Part shown: piece after piece, positions 1-8,321 of the stretch
Layout of the letters: the number at the start of each line of letters is the position of its first letter
How positions within the stretch are numbered: position 1 is the first letter of the stretch
NCBI RefSeq assembly: GCF_024055715.1
Contig: NZ_JAMXMV010000011.1
Span: forward strand, 62,001-126,000
DNA length: 64,000 bases
Direction: 5' to 3'
Source of the DNA: Actinoallomurus soli
GTDB taxonomy: Bacteria; Actinomycetota; Actinomycetes; Streptosporangiales; Streptosporangiaceae
Program-made: the position numbers and the translations under genes
The notes under the pieces: model-generated
What the model saw: only the letters and a program-made list of their open reading frames with translations
Told to the model about the DNA's origin: nothing
Databases searched by the model: none

Positions 1-290
1 GCGCGGCGGCGGCCGGGGAGGCGGTGTTCACGCCCGGGCTGGCCGGACTGGTCCTCGGGGAGTACCGCCGGCTGGTCACGGCGCCGGAGAAGGAGACGCC
101 CCGGCTGACGAACCGGGAGACCGAGGTGCTGCGGCTCGTCGCCAAGGGCCTGACCTACCGCGAGATCGCCGAACGCCTCGTCCTGTCGCACCGCACGGTC
201 CAGAACCACGTGCAGAACACCCTGACCAAGCTGCAGCTGCACAACAAGGCGCAGCTCGTGCGCTACGCGCTGGAACAGGGCCTCGGCTGA
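1..290 (+). CDS. NarL/LuxR-family response regulator, C-terminal part (5' end outside window)
   Basis: The reading frame is open from the first base, so only the last ~95 residues are visible. They hold a GerE/LuxR helix-turn-helix: LTNRETEVLRLVAKGLTYRE, then the recognition helix SHRTVQNHVQNTLTKLQL. The preceding residues look like the linker between a receiver domain and a LuxR output domain, so this is probably the DNA-binding end of a two-component response regulator. An internal GTG at 24 is not a credible start because coding similarity continues upstream. The next gene is convergent and begins only 34 bases on. Target genes cannot be told from this window. An orphan LuxR regulator without a receiver is the alternative. 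Confidence 0.85.
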   Translation, partial: AAAAGEAVFTPGLAGLVLGEYRRLVTAPEKETPRLTNRETEVLRLVAKGLTYREIAERLVLSHRTVQNHVQNTLTKLQLHNKAQLVRYALEQGLG

Positions 291-324
291 CCGCCCGGCA
301 CCGTCTTGCGGGAGGTCGTCGCAC

Positions 325-1350
325 CTACTGGTCGGCGGAGCCGAGCGGGCCGGTGGAGCTGCGGACGACCAGCTCGGGCCGGAAGACCAGCTCGGTGTGC
401 GGCGCGCCGACGCCCTGGATCTCGTCGAGGAGGCTGCGCACCGCGACGAGGGCCATCTCGCGTACGGGCTGGCGGACCGTGGTGAGCGGCGGATCGACGT
501 AGGCCATCAGCGGCGAGTCGTCGAAGCCGATGACGGACACGTCCTCGGGCACCCGCAGGCCGCGCTGACGGGCGGCGCGGATCGCCCCGATCGCCATCAT
601 GTCGCTGCCGCAGCAGATCGCGGTGCAGCCCTGGTCGAGCAGCCGCTTCGCCGCGGCCTCGCCGCCCTCGACCGTGAAGATGGTGTTGACGACCTGGTCC
701 CCGACCTCGGTGATCCCGAGGTGCTCGGCCATCCCCCGGCGGTATCCCTCGGTCTTCCGGATGACCGGCACGAACCGCTCCTGGCCGACGGCCAGCCCGA
801 TGCGGCGGTGCCCCAGGTGCGCCAGGTGGGCCACTGCCAGCTCCATCGCGCCGACCTCGTCGCTGGAGACGAAGGTGGCGTCGACCCCCTCGGCGTAGCC
901 GTTGATCAGCACGATCGGCAGCCCGCGGTCCGTGAGCCGCTTGTAGCGGCCGTGGTCGGCCTGGGAGTCGGCGTGCAGGCCGGAGACGAAGACGATCCCG
1001 GAGACCCCGCGTTCGAGGAGGAGGTCGGTGTAGTCGTCCTCGTTGATGCCGCCGGGAGCGAGCGCGCCGAGCACCGCGGTGTAGCCGTGCACGGCCAGGG
1101 TGTTCTCGATGACCTGGGCGAACGCCGGGAAGATGGGGTTGTCCAGCTCGGCGACGATCAGGCCGATGAGCCCGCTGCGCGGCGGCCGGAGGCGGGTGGG
1201 CCGTTCGTACCCGAGGACGTCGAGCGCGTCGATGACCGCCTGCCGCGTCGCCGGCGCCACGCCCTGCCGGCCGTTGAGCACCCGGCTCACGGTGGCCTCG
1301 CTCACTCCGGCTTGGGCGGCGATGTCCGCCAGGCGCATGCTCACATGCAC
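325..1350 (-). CDS. malR: LacI-family repressor, MalR/Reg1-like
   Basis: A 341-residue transcriptional repressor. The N-terminal LacI helix-turn-helix reads RLADIAAQAGVSEATVSRVL, followed by a periplasmic-binding-protein-like effector domain with GLIGLIVAELDNPIFPAFAQ and the conserved end VIGFDDSPLMAYVDPPLTTV. From memory this matches Streptomyces MalR/Reg1, which represses alpha-amylase and maltose genes and is released by maltodextrins. The start is set at GTG 1350 because a GGCGG lies 7 bases upstream; ATG 1338 (337 residues) is the alternative. It is divergent from the alpha-amylase gene with a clear inverted repeat between them. No malEFG transporter is in view. The gene name is inferred from family and context. 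Confidence 0.88.
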   Translation of the reverse strand: MHVSMRLADIAAQAGVSEATVSRVLNGRQGVAPATRQAVIDALDVLGYERPTRLRPPRSGLIGLIVAELDNPIFPAFAQVIENTLAVHGYTAVLGALAPGGINEDDYTDLLLERGVSGIVFVSGLHADSQADHGRYKRLTDRGLPIVLINGYAEGVDATFVSSDEVGAMELAVAHLAHLGHRRIGLAVGQERFVPVIRKTEGYRRGMAEHLGITEVGDQVVNTIFTVEGGEAAAKRLLDQGCTAICCGSDMMAIGAIRAARQRGLRVPEDVSVIGFDDSPLMAYVDPPLTTVRQPVREMALVAVRSLLDEIQGVGAPHTELVFRPELVVRSSTGPLGSADQ

Positions 1351-1391
1351 GAATGTACCGCCGGACGCGATGACCGGCGCTGACGTCACCG

Positions 1392-1415
1392 CTGCAATCT
1401 TTCGCAACCTTGCAG
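1392..1415. promoter_or_regulatory. Probable MalR operator between malR-like gene and alpha-amylase
   Basis: CTGCAA, 12 bases, TTGCAG: a perfect 6-bp inverted repeat. Repeats containing CTTGCAG/TTGCAG are known upstream of Streptomyces amylase genes controlled by Reg1/MalR. The site lies in the divergent intergenic region about 42 bases from the repressor start and 119 bases from the amylase start, so it could control both genes. Confidence 0.7.
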
Positions 1416-1533
1416 AAAAGTATTGATAACAACCTACGGGCGGGTTACCGTCACGGCGACACAGCGGAAACACACAGCGGTCGCGAGACCCTCGGGGGAC
1501 CCCGCCCACTCTCCTCACCCCAGGAGGCCCCGC

Positions 1534-3279
1534 ATGCTGAAACGCCTGCTGCCCGCGCTGGCCGTCGCGCTGGCGGCCACGATCACGCCGGTGGCCGGTG
1601 CCGGCCCCGCCACGGCGTCGCCCACCGGCGACCACGACGTCATCGCCAACCTCTTCGAGTGGAACTGGAACTCCGTCGCCTCCGAGTGCACGAACGTGCT
1701 CGGCCCCGACGGCTACGGCGCCGTCCAGGTCGCCCCGCCCGAGGACTCCCTCACCCGCAGCGGCCACCCGTGGTGGGAGGTCTACCAGCCCGCCGACTAC
1801 GACGTGAACAGCCGCATGGGCACCCGGTCGCAGTTCGCCGCCATGGTGTCGGCCTGTCACGCCGCGGGCGTGAAGGTGTACGCCGACGCGGTCATCAACC
1901 ACATGACCGGCCAGGGCAGCACGAGCTACGGCGGCAAGACCTTCTCCAAGTACGACTACCCCGGCATCTACTCCTCGGCCGACTTCCACAACTACCCGTC
2001 GGACTGCCCGGAGTCCGACGACCAGATCCACAACTGGAACGACTACACCGAGGTCACCAAGTGCGAGCTGAGCAGCCTGTCGGACCTGCGCACCGAGTCC
2101 GACTACGTGCGCGGGAAGATCGCCGGTTACCTCAACGACCTGCTCTCCCTCGGCGTTGACGGCTTCCGCGTCGACGCCGCGAAGCACATCGGCGCCACCG
2201 ACCTGGCCGCCATCGAGGGCAAGCTCACCCGGTCGGCGTACATCTACCAGGAGGTCATGCCCGGCGGCAGCGGCAGCCTCGCGCCGAGCGCCTTCGAGGG
2301 CACCGGTGACCTGCTGGAGTTCGTGTACGGCCAGAAGCTCAAGGACCAGTTCAACGGCGGCATCGCCAACCTGCAGAGCTTCGGGCAGTCCTGGGGCATG
2401 GAGCCGAGCAACAAGTCCGTCGTCTTCGTCGCCAACCACGACACCGAGCGGAACGGCAGCACGCTGTCCTACAAGGACGGCGCGAAGTACCGGCTGGCCA
2501 CGATCTTCTCGCTGGCCTGGAACTTCGGTACCCCGCAGGTCTACTCCGGCTTCGACTTCAGCGGCACAGACGACTCCCCGCCCGCGGACGGCAACGGATA
2601 CGTGACCGCCACCACCTGCGCGAGCGGCTGGCAGGGCTGCCTCGACCGCGTGCTCGGCGGCATGGTCGGCTGGCACAACGCGGTGAAGGGCACGTCCGTC
2701 GCGAACTGGTGGTCCGACGGCTCGAACCAGATCGCCTTCGGCCGCGGCGCGAAGGGCTACGTCGCCATCAACAACTCCGGCAGCACGCTGAGCCGGACGT
2801 TCGCCACCGGCCTGCCCGCCGGGACGTACTGCGACGTCATCGGCGGCGGTGTCTCCTCCGGCAAGTGCACCGGCACGGCCGTCACGGTGGACGGCTCCGG
2901 CAACGCGACCTTCTCCGTCAGCCCGGGGAGCGCCGTGGCGATCGACGTCGCGGCCACCGGGACCGGCGGCGGGGGCGGCGGCACCGGCGTCGTGCAGGTG
3001 ACGTTCAACGAGTACGCGACGACGTACTACGGGCAGAACGTCTTCGTGGTCGGCTCGATCCCGGCGCTGGGCACCTGGGCTCCGGGCAGCGCCGTCGCAC
3101 TGTCGTCGGCGGGCTACCCGACCTGGTCCGCCACCGTGTCCCTGCCGGCGAACACCACGTTCCAGTACAAGTACGTCAAGAAGAACCCGGACGGCTCGGT
3201 CACCTGGGAGTCCGACCCGAACCGGTCGTACACCACCGGATCCGGCGGCACCGCCACCATCAACGACAGCTGGCGCTGA
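1534..3279 (+). CDS. Secreted alpha-amylase, GH13 with C-terminal CBM20 starch-binding domain
   Basis: 581 residues. A Sec signal peptide (positively charged MLKR, hydrophobic core, likely cleavage after ATA near residue 29) precedes a GH13 catalytic barrel with the usual conserved regions: DAVINH, GFRVDAAKH (nucleophile Asp214), QEVMPG (acid/base Glu240) and VANHD (Asp303). After the C-terminal beta domain there is a Gly-rich linker of about ten residues, then a ~100-residue CBM20 (VTFNEYATTYYGQNVFVVGS, FQYKYVKK, WESDPNR). It should cleave alpha-1,4 bonds in starch outside the cell. The start has an AGGAGG seven bases upstream. Expression is probably repressed by the divergent MalR-like protein. 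The layout matches Streptomyces raw-starch amylases. Confidence 0.96.
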   Translation: MLKRLLPALAVALAATITPVAGAGPATASPTGDHDVIANLFEWNWNSVASECTNVLGPDGYGAVQVAPPEDSLTRSGHPWWEVYQPADYDVNSRMGTRSQFAAMVSACHAAGVKVYADAVINHMTGQGSTSYGGKTFSKYDYPGIYSSADFHNYPSDCPESDDQIHNWNDYTEVTKCELSSLSDLRTESDYVRGKIAGYLNDLLSLGVDGFRVDAAKHIGATDLAAIEGKLTRSAYIYQEVMPGGSGSLAPSAFEGTGDLLEFVYGQKLKDQFNGGIANLQSFGQSWGMEPSNKSVVFVANHDTERNGSTLSYKDGAKYRLATIFSLAWNFGTPQVYSGFDFSGTDDSPPADGNGYVTATTCASGWQGCLDRVLGGMVGWHNAVKGTSVANWWSDGSNQIAFGRGAKGYVAINNSGSTLSRTFATGLPAGTYCDVIGGGVSSGKCTGTAVTVDGSGNATFSVSPGSAVAIDVAATGTGGGGGGTGVVQVTFNEYATTYYGQNVFVVGSIPALGTWAPGSAVALSSAGYPTWSATVSLPANTTFQYKYVKKNPDGSVTWESDPNRSYTTGSGGTATINDSWR

Positions 3280-3281
3280 CC

Positions 3282-3329
3282 CGCGCGTACCGGCGCCCGG
3301 GGCCCCTGGCGGTTCCGGGCGCCCGCGCG
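3282..3329 (+). terminator. Hairpin terminator after alpha-amylase
   Basis: Inverted repeat with arms GGCGCCCGG (3292-3300) and CCGGGCGCC (3315-3323), flanked by CGCGCG on both sides. It sits exactly between two convergent genes and could stop transcription from both directions. There is no U-tract, as is usual at this G+C content. Confidence 0.55.
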
Positions 3330-3758
3330 TCAGGCGGCCTGCTCCTGAACCGGCGCCCGGCGCCGCGTCCGGCGAAGCAGCTCCCGCGGCGTCCGGCCAC
3401 CGGCGAAGCACCACAGGGCGATGACCGGATCGCAGATCGCGCAGCCCATGGACGAGCCGTGCTCGAACGGGACGATGGGGTGGCCCTTGAGGTGGTGGAC
3501 GACGTCCCATGCGGTGTGCAGCAGCCAGCCGACGCCGATCCAGCCCCACGAGTTCAGGCCGCGGAAGGCGACGTAGACGAGCAGCGCGGTGAAGGCGAAT
3601 TCGAAGCCGCCCATGCCGCCGCCGCTGAGGTAGGCGGCGCCGGCTCCGGCGATCATGAGTGCGTTGACGGTCCGCCGGTGCGGTTCCCGGATGACGGACA
3701 TCAGCAGCGCGTAGACGATGCCGATGCCGATCGGCGCGATGTAGGGCAGAAACTCCAT
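3330..3758 (-). CDS. DUF6010-like small membrane protein
   Basis: 142 residues with three or four hydrophobic segments (roughly 3-22, 32-52, 55-70 and 75-90). A conserved patch, LLHTAWDVVHHLKGHP and MGCAICDPVIALW, fits the DUF6010 family of actinobacterial membrane proteins. The clustered His, Cys and Asp residues could bind metal, but no function is established. The start at ATG 3758 gives the usual family length of ~140 residues; no good ribosome-binding site is visible. It is convergent with the amylase and divergent from the following LacI gene, so it may share the regulatory region there. The family call is from memory. Confidence 0.6.
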   Translation of the reverse strand: MEFLPYIAPIGIGIVYALLMSVIREPHRRTVNALMIAGAGAAYLSGGGMGGFEFAFTALLVYVAFRGLNSWGWIGVGWLLHTAWDVVHHLKGHPIVPFEHGSSMGCAICDPVIALWCFAGGRTPRELLRRTRRRAPVQEQAA

Positions 3759-3903
3759 GCTCCATGGGTACGCGGGCGGCGGCGCGGCTCCCAGTGGCGT
3801 GAGTGACAGGTTCCAACGGGTTCTCGCCAACCACGCGGAGACGCCGTCGACCGCCGCCCTTCGCTGACCTGCCGCTTCGATTCGATCGACACCGAAACGA
3901 CTA

Positions 3904-3917
3904 TGGGAGCGCTCCCA
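3904..3917. promoter_or_regulatory. CebR-type palindrome TGGGAGCGCTCCCA
   Basis: A perfect 14-bp palindrome identical to the box bound by the cellobiose-sensing repressor CebR in Streptomyces. It lies between the DUF6010-like gene and the LacI gene, 67 bases before the second operator type. If a CebR exists elsewhere in the genome, this would tie the locus to cello-oligosaccharide sensing. Confidence 0.65.
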
Positions 3918-3983
3918 ACCCACGGTTGCGTTCTCGTAACGGCCCATTGCGCCACCGGAGTGACGGGCTTAACATTCCGGCAA

Positions 3984-3997
3984 TCGAAGCGCTTCGA
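3984..3997. promoter_or_regulatory. LacI-type operator TCGAAGCGCTTCGA, copy 1
   Basis: Perfect 14-bp palindrome with the central CG typical of LacI/GalR operators. It overlaps the leader of the LacI gene, ending just before its ribosome-binding site, which suggests autoregulation. Identical copies occur at 5032 and 12055. Confidence 0.8.
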
Positions 3998-4010
3998 CAG
4001 GAGCGGGACC

Positions 4011-5000
4011 TTGGTAAAGATCTCTGACGTGGCCCGCCACGCAGGCGTCTCCCCCAGCACGGTGTCGTACGTGCTGAGCGGGAAGCGGTCGATCTCCGAC
4101 CAGACGCGCCGCCGGGTCATGGACAGTATCCGGGCCCTGGGCTACCGCCCGCACGCGGGCGCCCGCGCGCTGGCCAGCAACCGCTCCAACGTCATCGCGC
4201 TCGTCGTCCCCCTGCGCTCGGGCATCCACGTGCCCATCGTGATGCAGATGGTCATCGCGGCCGTCACCAGCGCCCGCACGTACGACCACGACGTCCTGCT
4301 GCTGACCCAGGACGAGGGCATCGGCGGCCTCGAGCGGGTCGCCGGCTCGTCCCTCGTCGACGCGATCATCGTGATGGACGTCGAGATGCACGACGTACGG
4401 CTGCCGGTGCTGCGCTCGCTGGACCGGCCGTCGGTGCTGATCGGTTTCCCCGCGGAGCCGAGCGGGCTGACCTGCATCGACTGGGACTTCGAGGCGGCCG
4501 GCGCGGCCTGCGCCGAATACCTGGCCGACCTCGGGCACCGCGAGATCGCGCTGATCGGCGCGCCGCCCGCGGTGTACGAACGCGGCACCGGCTTCGCCGA
4601 GCGCACGAAGGCCGGCTTCCAGCGGGCCGCCGCCGAACGCGGCGTGATCGCGGTCGTCCGGCCCTGCGACCCGGACCACGCGCGGGAGGCCGCCGACGAC
4701 CTCCTGCGCGACCACCCCGGCCTGACCGGCATCGCGGTCCACAACGAGCCGGCGGTCGAACCGCTGCTCTCGGCGTTCCGCGCGACCGGGCGCCGTATCC
4801 CCGACGACCTGTCCTTCATCGCGATCGCTCCCGACGACCTCGCGGAGCGGCTCGACCTCACCTCGATCTCCATTCCCGCCGAGGAACTCGGCCGCCAGGC
4901 GGTCGCCCTGCTCATGGAGAAGCTGGACGGCCACCAGCCGCCCGGCGCCACCCTGCTCCCCTCCCGCCTCGTCGTCCGGTCCAGCACACCGGCGGCCTGA
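4011..5000 (+). CDS. LacI-family repressor of the oligosaccharide locus
   Basis: 329 residues: helix-turn-helix MKISDVARHAGVSPSTVSYV at the N-terminus, then an effector-binding domain ending in the family's SRLVVRSST. The start is TTG 4011, with AGGAG seven bases upstream. Starting there gives the normal LacI length, whereas upstream starts add a non-conserved tail. The palindrome TCGAAGCGCTTCGA lies directly in its leader and recurs before the binding-protein gene and the GH3 gene, so it very likely represses itself and the transport/hydrolase operons. The inducer is unknown; a xyloglucan- or cello-oligosaccharide is inferred from the neighbouring enzymes. Confidence 0.92.
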   Translation: MVKISDVARHAGVSPSTVSYVLSGKRSISDQTRRRVMDSIRALGYRPHAGARALASNRSNVIALVVPLRSGIHVPIVMQMVIAAVTSARTYDHDVLLLTQDEGIGGLERVAGSSLVDAIIVMDVEMHDVRLPVLRSLDRPSVLIGFPAEPSGLTCIDWDFEAAGAACAEYLADLGHREIALIGAPPAVYERGTGFAERTKAGFQRAAAERGVIAVVRPCDPDHAREAADDLLRDHPGLTGIAVHNEPAVEPLLSAFRATGRRIPDDLSFIAIAPDDLAERLDLTSISIPAEELGRQAVALLMEKLDGHQPPGATLLPSRLVVRSSTPAA

Positions 5001-5031
5001 CGAACCCACCGACTCTCCTTTTCGGCACTCG

Positions 5032-5045
5032 TCGAAGCGCTTCGA
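5032..5045. promoter_or_regulatory. LacI-type operator TCGAAGCGCTTCGA, copy 2
   Basis: Identical to the copy at 3984. It lies between the LacI gene and the binding-protein gene, 30 bases before the latter's start codon, where bound repressor would block the transporter/hydrolase operon. Confidence 0.8.
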
Positions 5046-5074
5046 CAGTTTTTCACCCCCTGGAGGAACCCCCG

Positions 5075-6364
5075 ATGTTGAAGGCGACAAAGGCGCTCGC
5101 GGCCCTGGCCGCGGCGGCGCTGGCCCTTTCCGCGTGCGGCGGCGGAGGCGGCGGCTCTTCGTCCAAAGAGCTGAAGCTGTGGCACTACGAGACCCAGGAC
5201 AGCGCCATGGGGGTGGCGTGGAACCAGGCGATCAAGGAGTTCGAGGCCGCGCACCCGGGCGTCAAGGTGAAGTTCGAAGAGAAGAGCTTCGAACAGATGC
5301 AGAAGACGGCGCCGATGATCCTGAACTCCAAGGACGCGCCGGACATCATGGAGTACAACAAGGGCAACGCGACCGCCGGCCTGCTGGCCAAACAGGGCCT
5401 GCTCACCGACATGACCGCCGAGGTCACCAAGCGCGGCTGGGACAAACTGCTCCCGCCGAGCGTCGCCGAGACGGCGAAGTACGACGCCAAGGGCGTCATG
5501 GGCGGCGACAAGTGGTACGGCGTCCCGAACTACGCCGAGTACCTGCAGGTTTATTACAACAAGTCGCTGTTCGACAAATACGGCATCAAGGTGCCGACGA
5601 CCTTCGACGAGTTCACCAAGGCGATGGACACGTTCGTGCAGAAGGGCGTCACGCCGCTGTCCAACGCCGGCGCGGAGTACCCGGCACAGCAGTACCTCTA
5701 CCAGCTCGCACTGAGCAAGGCGGACAAGCCCTGGGTCGACCGGTACGAGCGCTACACCGGCAAGGTCGACTTCCACGACCCGGCGTGGACCTACGCCGCG
5801 AACACCTTCAACGACTGGGTGAAGAAGGGCTACATCGCCAAGAACTCCTCGGGCCTCAAGGCCGAGGACGCCGGCACGGCCTTCATCGCCGGCAAGTTCC
5901 CGATGTTCTTCTCCGGCAGCTGGTGGTACGGCCGCTACGAGAAGGAGATCAAGAACTTCCAGTGGGACACCTTCCTCTGGCCGGACACCAAGCTCACGCT
6001 CGGGTCCAGCGGCAACCTCTGGGTCGTCCCGAAGGGGTCCAAGAACAAGGACCTCGCCTATGACTTCATCAACATCACGATGAAGAAGGAGATCCAGAAC
6101 CTTCTCGCCGACAACGGCGGCGTGCCGGTCGCCGGTGACCCCGCCGGCGTGAAGGACCCGAAGAACAAGAAGCTCATCGAGAACTACCAGACCCTGGCCA
6201 ACAACGACGCACTGGGCTTCTACCCGGACTGGCCGGCGCCGGCCTTCTACGACGTGCTCGTGGCCGGGACGCAGAAGCTGATCACCGGTTCGGCGCCCCC
6301 GAGCTCGGTCCTCGACGGCTTCGCCAAGGCGTACAACGAGAACCTCTCGAACATCGGCCACTGA
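5075..6364 (+). CDS. ABC transporter sugar-binding lipoprotein
   Basis: 429 residues. A lipoprotein signal peptide ends in the lipobox LSAC near residue 20, followed by a Gly/Ser linker and a family-1 extracellular solute-binding fold (KELKLWHYETQDSAMGVAWN, SKDAPDIMEYNKGN, KWYGVPNYAEYLQVYYNKSL). It captures oligosaccharide at the outer membrane face and delivers it to the two permeases downstream. GGAGG lies eight bases before the ATG. No ATPase gene is nearby, which is usual in actinomycetes, where one MsiK-type ATPase serves many sugar porters. The operator TCGAAGCGCTTCGA is directly upstream. The ligand is inferred to be a xyloglucan-derived oligosaccharide; xylo- or cello-oligosaccharides remain possible. 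Confidence 0.95.
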   Translation: MLKATKALAALAAAALALSACGGGGGGSSSKELKLWHYETQDSAMGVAWNQAIKEFEAAHPGVKVKFEEKSFEQMQKTAPMILNSKDAPDIMEYNKGNATAGLLAKQGLLTDMTAEVTKRGWDKLLPPSVAETAKYDAKGVMGGDKWYGVPNYAEYLQVYYNKSLFDKYGIKVPTTFDEFTKAMDTFVQKGVTPLSNAGAEYPAQQYLYQLALSKADKPWVDRYERYTGKVDFHDPAWTYAANTFNDWVKKGYIAKNSSGLKAEDAGTAFIAGKFPMFFSGSWWYGRYEKEIKNFQWDTFLWPDTKLTLGSSGNLWVVPKGSKNKDLAYDFINITMKKEIQNLLADNGGVPVAGDPAGVKDPKNKKLIENYQTLANNDALGFYPDWPAPAFYDVLVAGTQKLITGSAPPSSVLDGFAKAYNENLSNIGH

Positions 6365-6378
6365 GACACCGCCGACCG

Positions 6379-6413
6379 CGGGGAGCGGGGCGGCTCCGGC
6401 CGCCCGCTCCCCG
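6379..6413 (+). terminator. Intercistronic hairpin after binding-protein gene
   Basis: Arms 6379-6393 and 6400-6413 pair over about 14 bp with one bulged G and a six-base loop. A stem here would keep binding-protein mRNA more abundant than permease mRNA, as is common in ABC sugar operons, by partial termination or 3'-end protection. Confidence 0.6.
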
Positions 6414-6428
6414 TACCGGAGAGACACG

Positions 6429-7376
6429 ATGACCCAAACCCTGAGCGCGCCGCCCGCGAAGGCCGTCTCCAAGCCCGCCGGCCGGCCACGTGACGGCCTG
6501 TCCTACTCCGTCTACCTGATCCCCAGCACGGTCCTGTTCATCGGGGTCATCCTGGTGCCGTTCGTCATGAACATCGGCTTCAGCCTGACCAAGTGGGACG
6601 GCATCGGCTCGCCGAAGTGGGTCGGGCTGGACAACTACACCAAGCTGCTGTCCGACGGGGCCTTCTGGTCCTCGTTCGCGCACAACGTCGCGCTCGTCAT
6701 CGCGATGGCGATCGTCCCATTGCTGGTCGGGCTCGTCCTGGCGTCCGTGCTGTTCGACGTCATCGCCAAGCGGTTCGGCCCGCGCACGACCGCGATCCTG
6801 CGGGCCTGCATCTACCTGCCGCAGGTGCTGCCGTTCGCGGTGGCCGGCATCGTCTGGGCCTGGATCCTCGCCCCCGACAACGGCGCGCTCAACGCCGTCC
6901 TCAAGGCGATCGGCCTGAAGTCGCTCCAGGAGGACTGGCTGGGCGACCCGAAGCTCGCGCTCTACACCGTGATGGGCGTGCTGGTCTGGGTGCAGATCGG
7001 CTTCCCACTCGTCGTCTTCATGGCGGGCCTGCAGCGGGTCGACCCGTCCCTGTACGAGGCCGCCGACATCGACGGCGCGTCGTGGTGGCGGAAGTTCTGG
7101 TACATCACGATCCCGCAGATCCGCCCGGAGATCTACGTGGTGCTGCTGACCTGCACGGTCGCCGCCATCAAGAGCTTCGACAAGGTCTTCATCCTGACCC
7201 GTGGCGGCCCCGGCGGAGCGACCAACGTGCCCGCCTACTACTCGTACCAGAACTTCTTCGAGAAGACCCAGGTCGGCTACGGCGCCGCGATCGCGACCGT
7301 GCTGACGCTCATCATCGTCGTGGTCATGGCGGTGCTGATCAGCCGCCAGAACAAGGCCGAGGAGGCGGACTCATGA
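6429..7376 (+). CDS. ABC sugar permease, MalF-type
   Basis: 315 residues with about six membrane spans. The first starts near residue 25 (YSVYLIPSTVLFIGVILVPF). The cytoplasmic EAA loop reads YEAADIDGASWWRKFWYITI and would dock the shared ATPase. Residues QTLSAPPAK at the start are cytoplasmic. GGAGAG precedes the ATG. It forms the channel with the second permease for substrate captured by the lipoprotein upstream. Its stop codon overlaps, as ATGA, a small linker reading frame that leads into the second permease gene, so translation of the two permeases is probably coupled. Confidence 0.94.
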   Translation: MTQTLSAPPAKAVSKPAGRPRDGLSYSVYLIPSTVLFIGVILVPFVMNIGFSLTKWDGIGSPKWVGLDNYTKLLSDGAFWSSFAHNVALVIAMAIVPLLVGLVLASVLFDVIAKRFGPRTTAILRACIYLPQVLPFAVAGIVWAWILAPDNGALNAVLKAIGLKSLQEDWLGDPKLALYTVMGVLVWVQIGFPLVVFMAGLQRVDPSLYEAADIDGASWWRKFWYITIPQIRPEIYVVLLTCTVAAIKSFDKVFILTRGGPGGATNVPAYYSYQNFFEKTQVGYGAAIATVLTLIIVVVMAVLISRQNKAEEADS

Positions 7377-7444
7377 CCGAGCGCAGCGAGGGCATCAAGA
7401 GGCACAGCAGCTTGCTCATGAGGCCGACGAAGGAGGCCTCATGA
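7373..7444 (+). other. Coupling linker A with a 23-codon frame between permease genes
   Basis: A short frame beginning MTERSEGIKRHSS starts as ATGA on the stop of permease 1 and stops as ATGA on the start of permease 2. The DNA ends with CCGACGAAGGAGGCC, which supplies the ribosome-binding site of the next gene. A second element of nearly the same length and plan lies at 10637-10705. Whether the peptide is made is unknown; the layout suggests reinitiation or coupling. Confidence 0.55.
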
Positions 7445-8304
7445 GCTCCATCAGCGTCAAACGCGGGACGTCCGCCGCGCACCGGCGCACTCCGGGCGCG
7501 TGGGCGGTGCTCCTGGCGCTCGCCGTGCTCGCGGTCGTGATGCTGCTGCCGTTCGTCATCATCACGTTCAACGCGTTCAAGACCCCGGCGGAGTACTCCA
7601 GCCACGGGCCGCTCAGCGTGCCGAAGGGCTTCTACCTCCAGGGCATCAAGGACTTCTGGAATCGCGTCGACTTCGGCGCCAAGCTCGTCAACAGCCTGAT
7701 CATCAGCGGCTCGGTCGCCGTGCTCGCGGTGATCCTGTCGGTGCTGAACTCCTACGCCCTCGGCATCGGCCGGATCAAGGGCCGGGTGTGGATCCTCGTG
7801 CTGTTCCTGCTGGCCAACACGATGCCGCAGGAGGTGCTGGTCTACCCGCTGTACTTCCTGTCGAAGAAGGTCGACCTGTACGACACGCGGCTCAGCGTGA
7901 TCATCATCTTCACCGCCATCCAGACGGCGTTCGGCACGTACCTGCTGTCGTCGGTGCTGTCGACGTTCCCCCGGGAGATCCTCGAGGCGGCGCGGATGGA
8001 CGGCGCGGGACGGTTCCGCATCCTGTGGCGCGTCGTCGTCCCGATCAGCCGGCCGACCCTCGGCGTGCTGTTCGTCTTCTTCTTCATCTGGACGTGGAAC
8101 GAGTTCTTCCTCCCGATGATCTTCCTGATCTCCAACGAGAACCAGACGGTGCCGGTCGCGCTCGGCGTCCTGCAGGGCCAGAAGATGATGGACGCGACCA
8201 TGACCAGCGCCTCGGCCCTGCTCGGCATCATCCCGGCGGTCGTCTTCTTCCTGATCTTCCAGCGCACCCTCACCCGCGGCATCACCGTGGGTGCGGTCAA
8301 GTAG
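7441..8304 (+). CDS. ABC sugar permease, MalG-type
   Basis: 287 residues, six predicted membrane segments, first around residues 20-42 (AVLLALAVLAVVMLLPFVII). The EAA loop LEAARMDGAGRFRILWRVVV is intact. It is the second half of the transmembrane channel, paired with the MalF-type protein. AAGGAGG at the end of the preceding linker lies five bases upstream of the ATG. Only 17 bases separate it from the GH31 gene, so the porter and the first intracellular hydrolase are co-expressed. Confidence 0.94.
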   Translation: MSSISVKRGTSAAHRRTPGAWAVLLALAVLAVVMLLPFVIITFNAFKTPAEYSSHGPLSVPKGFYLQGIKDFWNRVDFGAKLVNSLIISGSVAVLAVILSVLNSYALGIGRIKGRVWILVLFLLANTMPQEVLVYPLYFLSKKVDLYDTRLSVIIIFTAIQTAFGTYLLSSVLSTFPREILEAARMDGAGRFRILWRVVVPISRPTLGVLFVFFFIWTWNEFFLPMIFLISNENQTVPVALGVLQGQKMMDATMTSASALLGIIPAVVFFLIFQRTLTRGITVGAVK

Positions 8305-8321
8305 GACAAGGACTCACTTCT

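Noticed and set aside
325-3834. 1169-codon minus-strand open frame covering the amylase gene
   Set aside because: Only its last ~340 codons code for the LacI repressor. The rest is the antisense of the amylase gene in a stop-poor, high-G+C frame with no recognisable domain.
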